Positions 21,599 through 21,959 of a stretch of DNA of 21,959 nt are shown one piece after another; the stretch's first letter is position 1; every line of letters starts with the position of its first letter. Where the stretch lies: positions 1 to 21,959 of the forward strand of contig DXAH01000046.1 of assembly GCA_019117105.1 (NCBI GenBank). Direction: 5' to 3'. The notes below the pieces were generated by a model, which ran no database searches, was not told the DNA's origin, and worked only from the letters and a program-made list of their open reading frames with translations. Made by a program: the position numbers and the translations under genes. This DNA comes from Duodenibacillus intestinigallinarum. Its GTDB lineage: Bacteria; Pseudomonadota; Gammaproteobacteria; Burkholderiales; Burkholderiaceae_F.

Positions 21599-21627
21599 CG
21601 CCAGAAGACCGCCTGCGTGAGCTGGCG
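21599..21627 (+). repeat. Hairpin at the AAA/TnpB junction, possible insertion element left end
   Basis: CGCCAG (21599-21604) and CTGGCG (21622-21627) are perfect inverted copies separated by 17 bases, starting exactly after the TAA of the broken AAA frame. IS200/IS605 elements carry subterminal hairpins at their ends instead of terminal inverted repeats, so this may mark the left end. The right end is outside the window. A reading frame TPEDRLRELANEWR also crosses this segment and ends at a TGA (21640-21642), an alternative explanation of the sequence. Confidence 0.4.
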
Positions 21628-21628
21628 A

Positions 21629-21959
21629 ATGAATGGCGTTGAGATTTGGAAAAAAGTATACAAAATTCTGCTCTTTGGTAAGATCTCGCGCACGAAAGTC
21701 AACTGCGCCTACAAATTCGAACTCATTCTGAAGCCCGAACAGAGGGCTAAGTGTGCTCAGTTTGTAGGTAATTGCCGCTACGTCTATAACAAGGCAGTTG
21801 AAATTCAGATTCGGCAGCTTGAAAACAAACGGCCGTTTGTCTCCTACAAGGAACTGGCTTCTCAGTTGGTTGGCTGGAAGATGGATGATTCAAGCCTCTG
21901 GTTGTCTGAATTTCCGGCCCAGACTTTGCAGCAGGCACTCAAGGATCTTGACCGCGGAC
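21629..21959 (+). CDS. tnpB: TnpB-family RNA-guided endonuclease/transposase accessory protein, N-terminal 110 residues
   Basis: TnpB proteins are RuvC-type RNA-guided DNA nucleases carried by IS200/IS605 elements and are ancestors of Cas12. The frame contains AYKFELILKPEQRAKCAQFV, then GNCRYVYNKAVEI, the standard N-terminal (OrfB helix-turn-helix) region, and FPAQTLQQALKDLDR, also typical. The RuvC motifs and zinc finger would lie beyond the right edge, so activity cannot be judged. About 26 residues (MNGVEIWKKVYKILLFGKIS and a few more) precede the usual start. The ATG at 21629 lacks a good ribosome site, and a GTG at 21617 is in frame. The true start is therefore unsure, or the segment is read-through from the insertion junction. 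Confidence 0.85.
   Translation, partial: MNGVEIWKKVYKILLFGKISRTKVNCAYKFELILKPEQRAKCAQFVGNCRYVYNKAVEIQIRQLENKRPFVSYKELASQLVGWKMDDSSLWLSEFPAQTLQQALKDLDRG

Larger units (their letters stand above)
21599..21959 (+). mobile_element. Partial IS200/IS605-group element carrying tnpB (runs off right edge)
   Basis: The span runs from the break in the AAA frame through the tnpB N-terminal region. Evidence is the TnpB homology and the junction with a broken gene. No tnpA is visible upstream, so it is either a tnpB-only (IS1341-like) element or has tnpA placed downstream. The left boundary is inferred, not proven. Confidence 0.5.

Noticed and set aside
1..21959. CRISPR array, rRNA or prophage genes
   Set aside because: No regularly spaced repeats, no rRNA-like sequence and no phage structural or integrase genes were seen on either strand.

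Overview
The window looks like chromosomal DNA of a Gram-negative betaproteobacterium of moderate GC content, most likely order Burkholderiales and plausibly a gut Sutterellaceae (Sutterella/Parasutterella type). This is inferred from the gene orders ftsK-lolA-rarA-serS and alaC-hom-thrC, both typical of betaproteobacteria, and from protein flavour. No database search was possible.

Layout. (1) 1-1793, minus: dTDP-rhamnose genes rmlC-rmlD-rmlB, overlapping stop-to-start, with rmlB cut by the left edge. (2) 1845-4031, minus: periplasmic binding protein plus FecCD permease of an iron-chelate/cobalamin-type ABC importer. The usual ATPase gene is absent and rmlC follows directly. (3) 4185-5767, minus: an 11-TM neurotransmitter:sodium symporter (NSS) homologue with its own promoter and terminator. 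(4) 5815-6006, minus: tRNA-Ala(CGC) with promoter and terminator. (5) 6054-6389, minus: a CPDC thioredoxin-like protein, divergent from (6) 6586-12489, plus: ftsK-lolA-rarA, then serS with a strong terminator. (7) 12490-13131: a 396-base gap holding an unexplained terminator, then a small AbrB/MazE-type protein without a visible toxin. (8) 13201-14598, plus: FAD-linked D-2-hydroxyacid dehydrogenase. (9) 14753-18933, plus: alaC, terminator, hom, thrC. A bidirectional terminator separates thrC from (10) 19005-21275, minus: a large exported TPR/Sel1-repeat protein of unknown function. (11) 21387-21959: an accessory tail with a 46-bp nested palindrome, an AAA ATPase reading frame that stops after 40 codons just beyond its Walker A motif, and the N-terminal part of a TnpB (IS200/IS605 group) gene running off the right edge.

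Functionally, most of the window is housekeeping: cell-envelope sugar synthesis, nutrient uptake, chromosome segregation (FtsK), lipoprotein trafficking (LolA), replication-fork maintenance (RarA), Ser-tRNA charging, and alanine/threonine synthesis. The parts that deserve a second look are the ATPase-less ABC locus, the NSS protein that lacks conserved Na1-site residues, the cryptic unit between serS and the AbrB-like gene, the unknown TPR/Sel1 protein, and the palindrome/AAA/TnpB junction at the right end. I found no CRISPR array, no complete mobile element and no clear new defence system; the right-edge TnpB locus is the nearest candidate and is truncated by the window.
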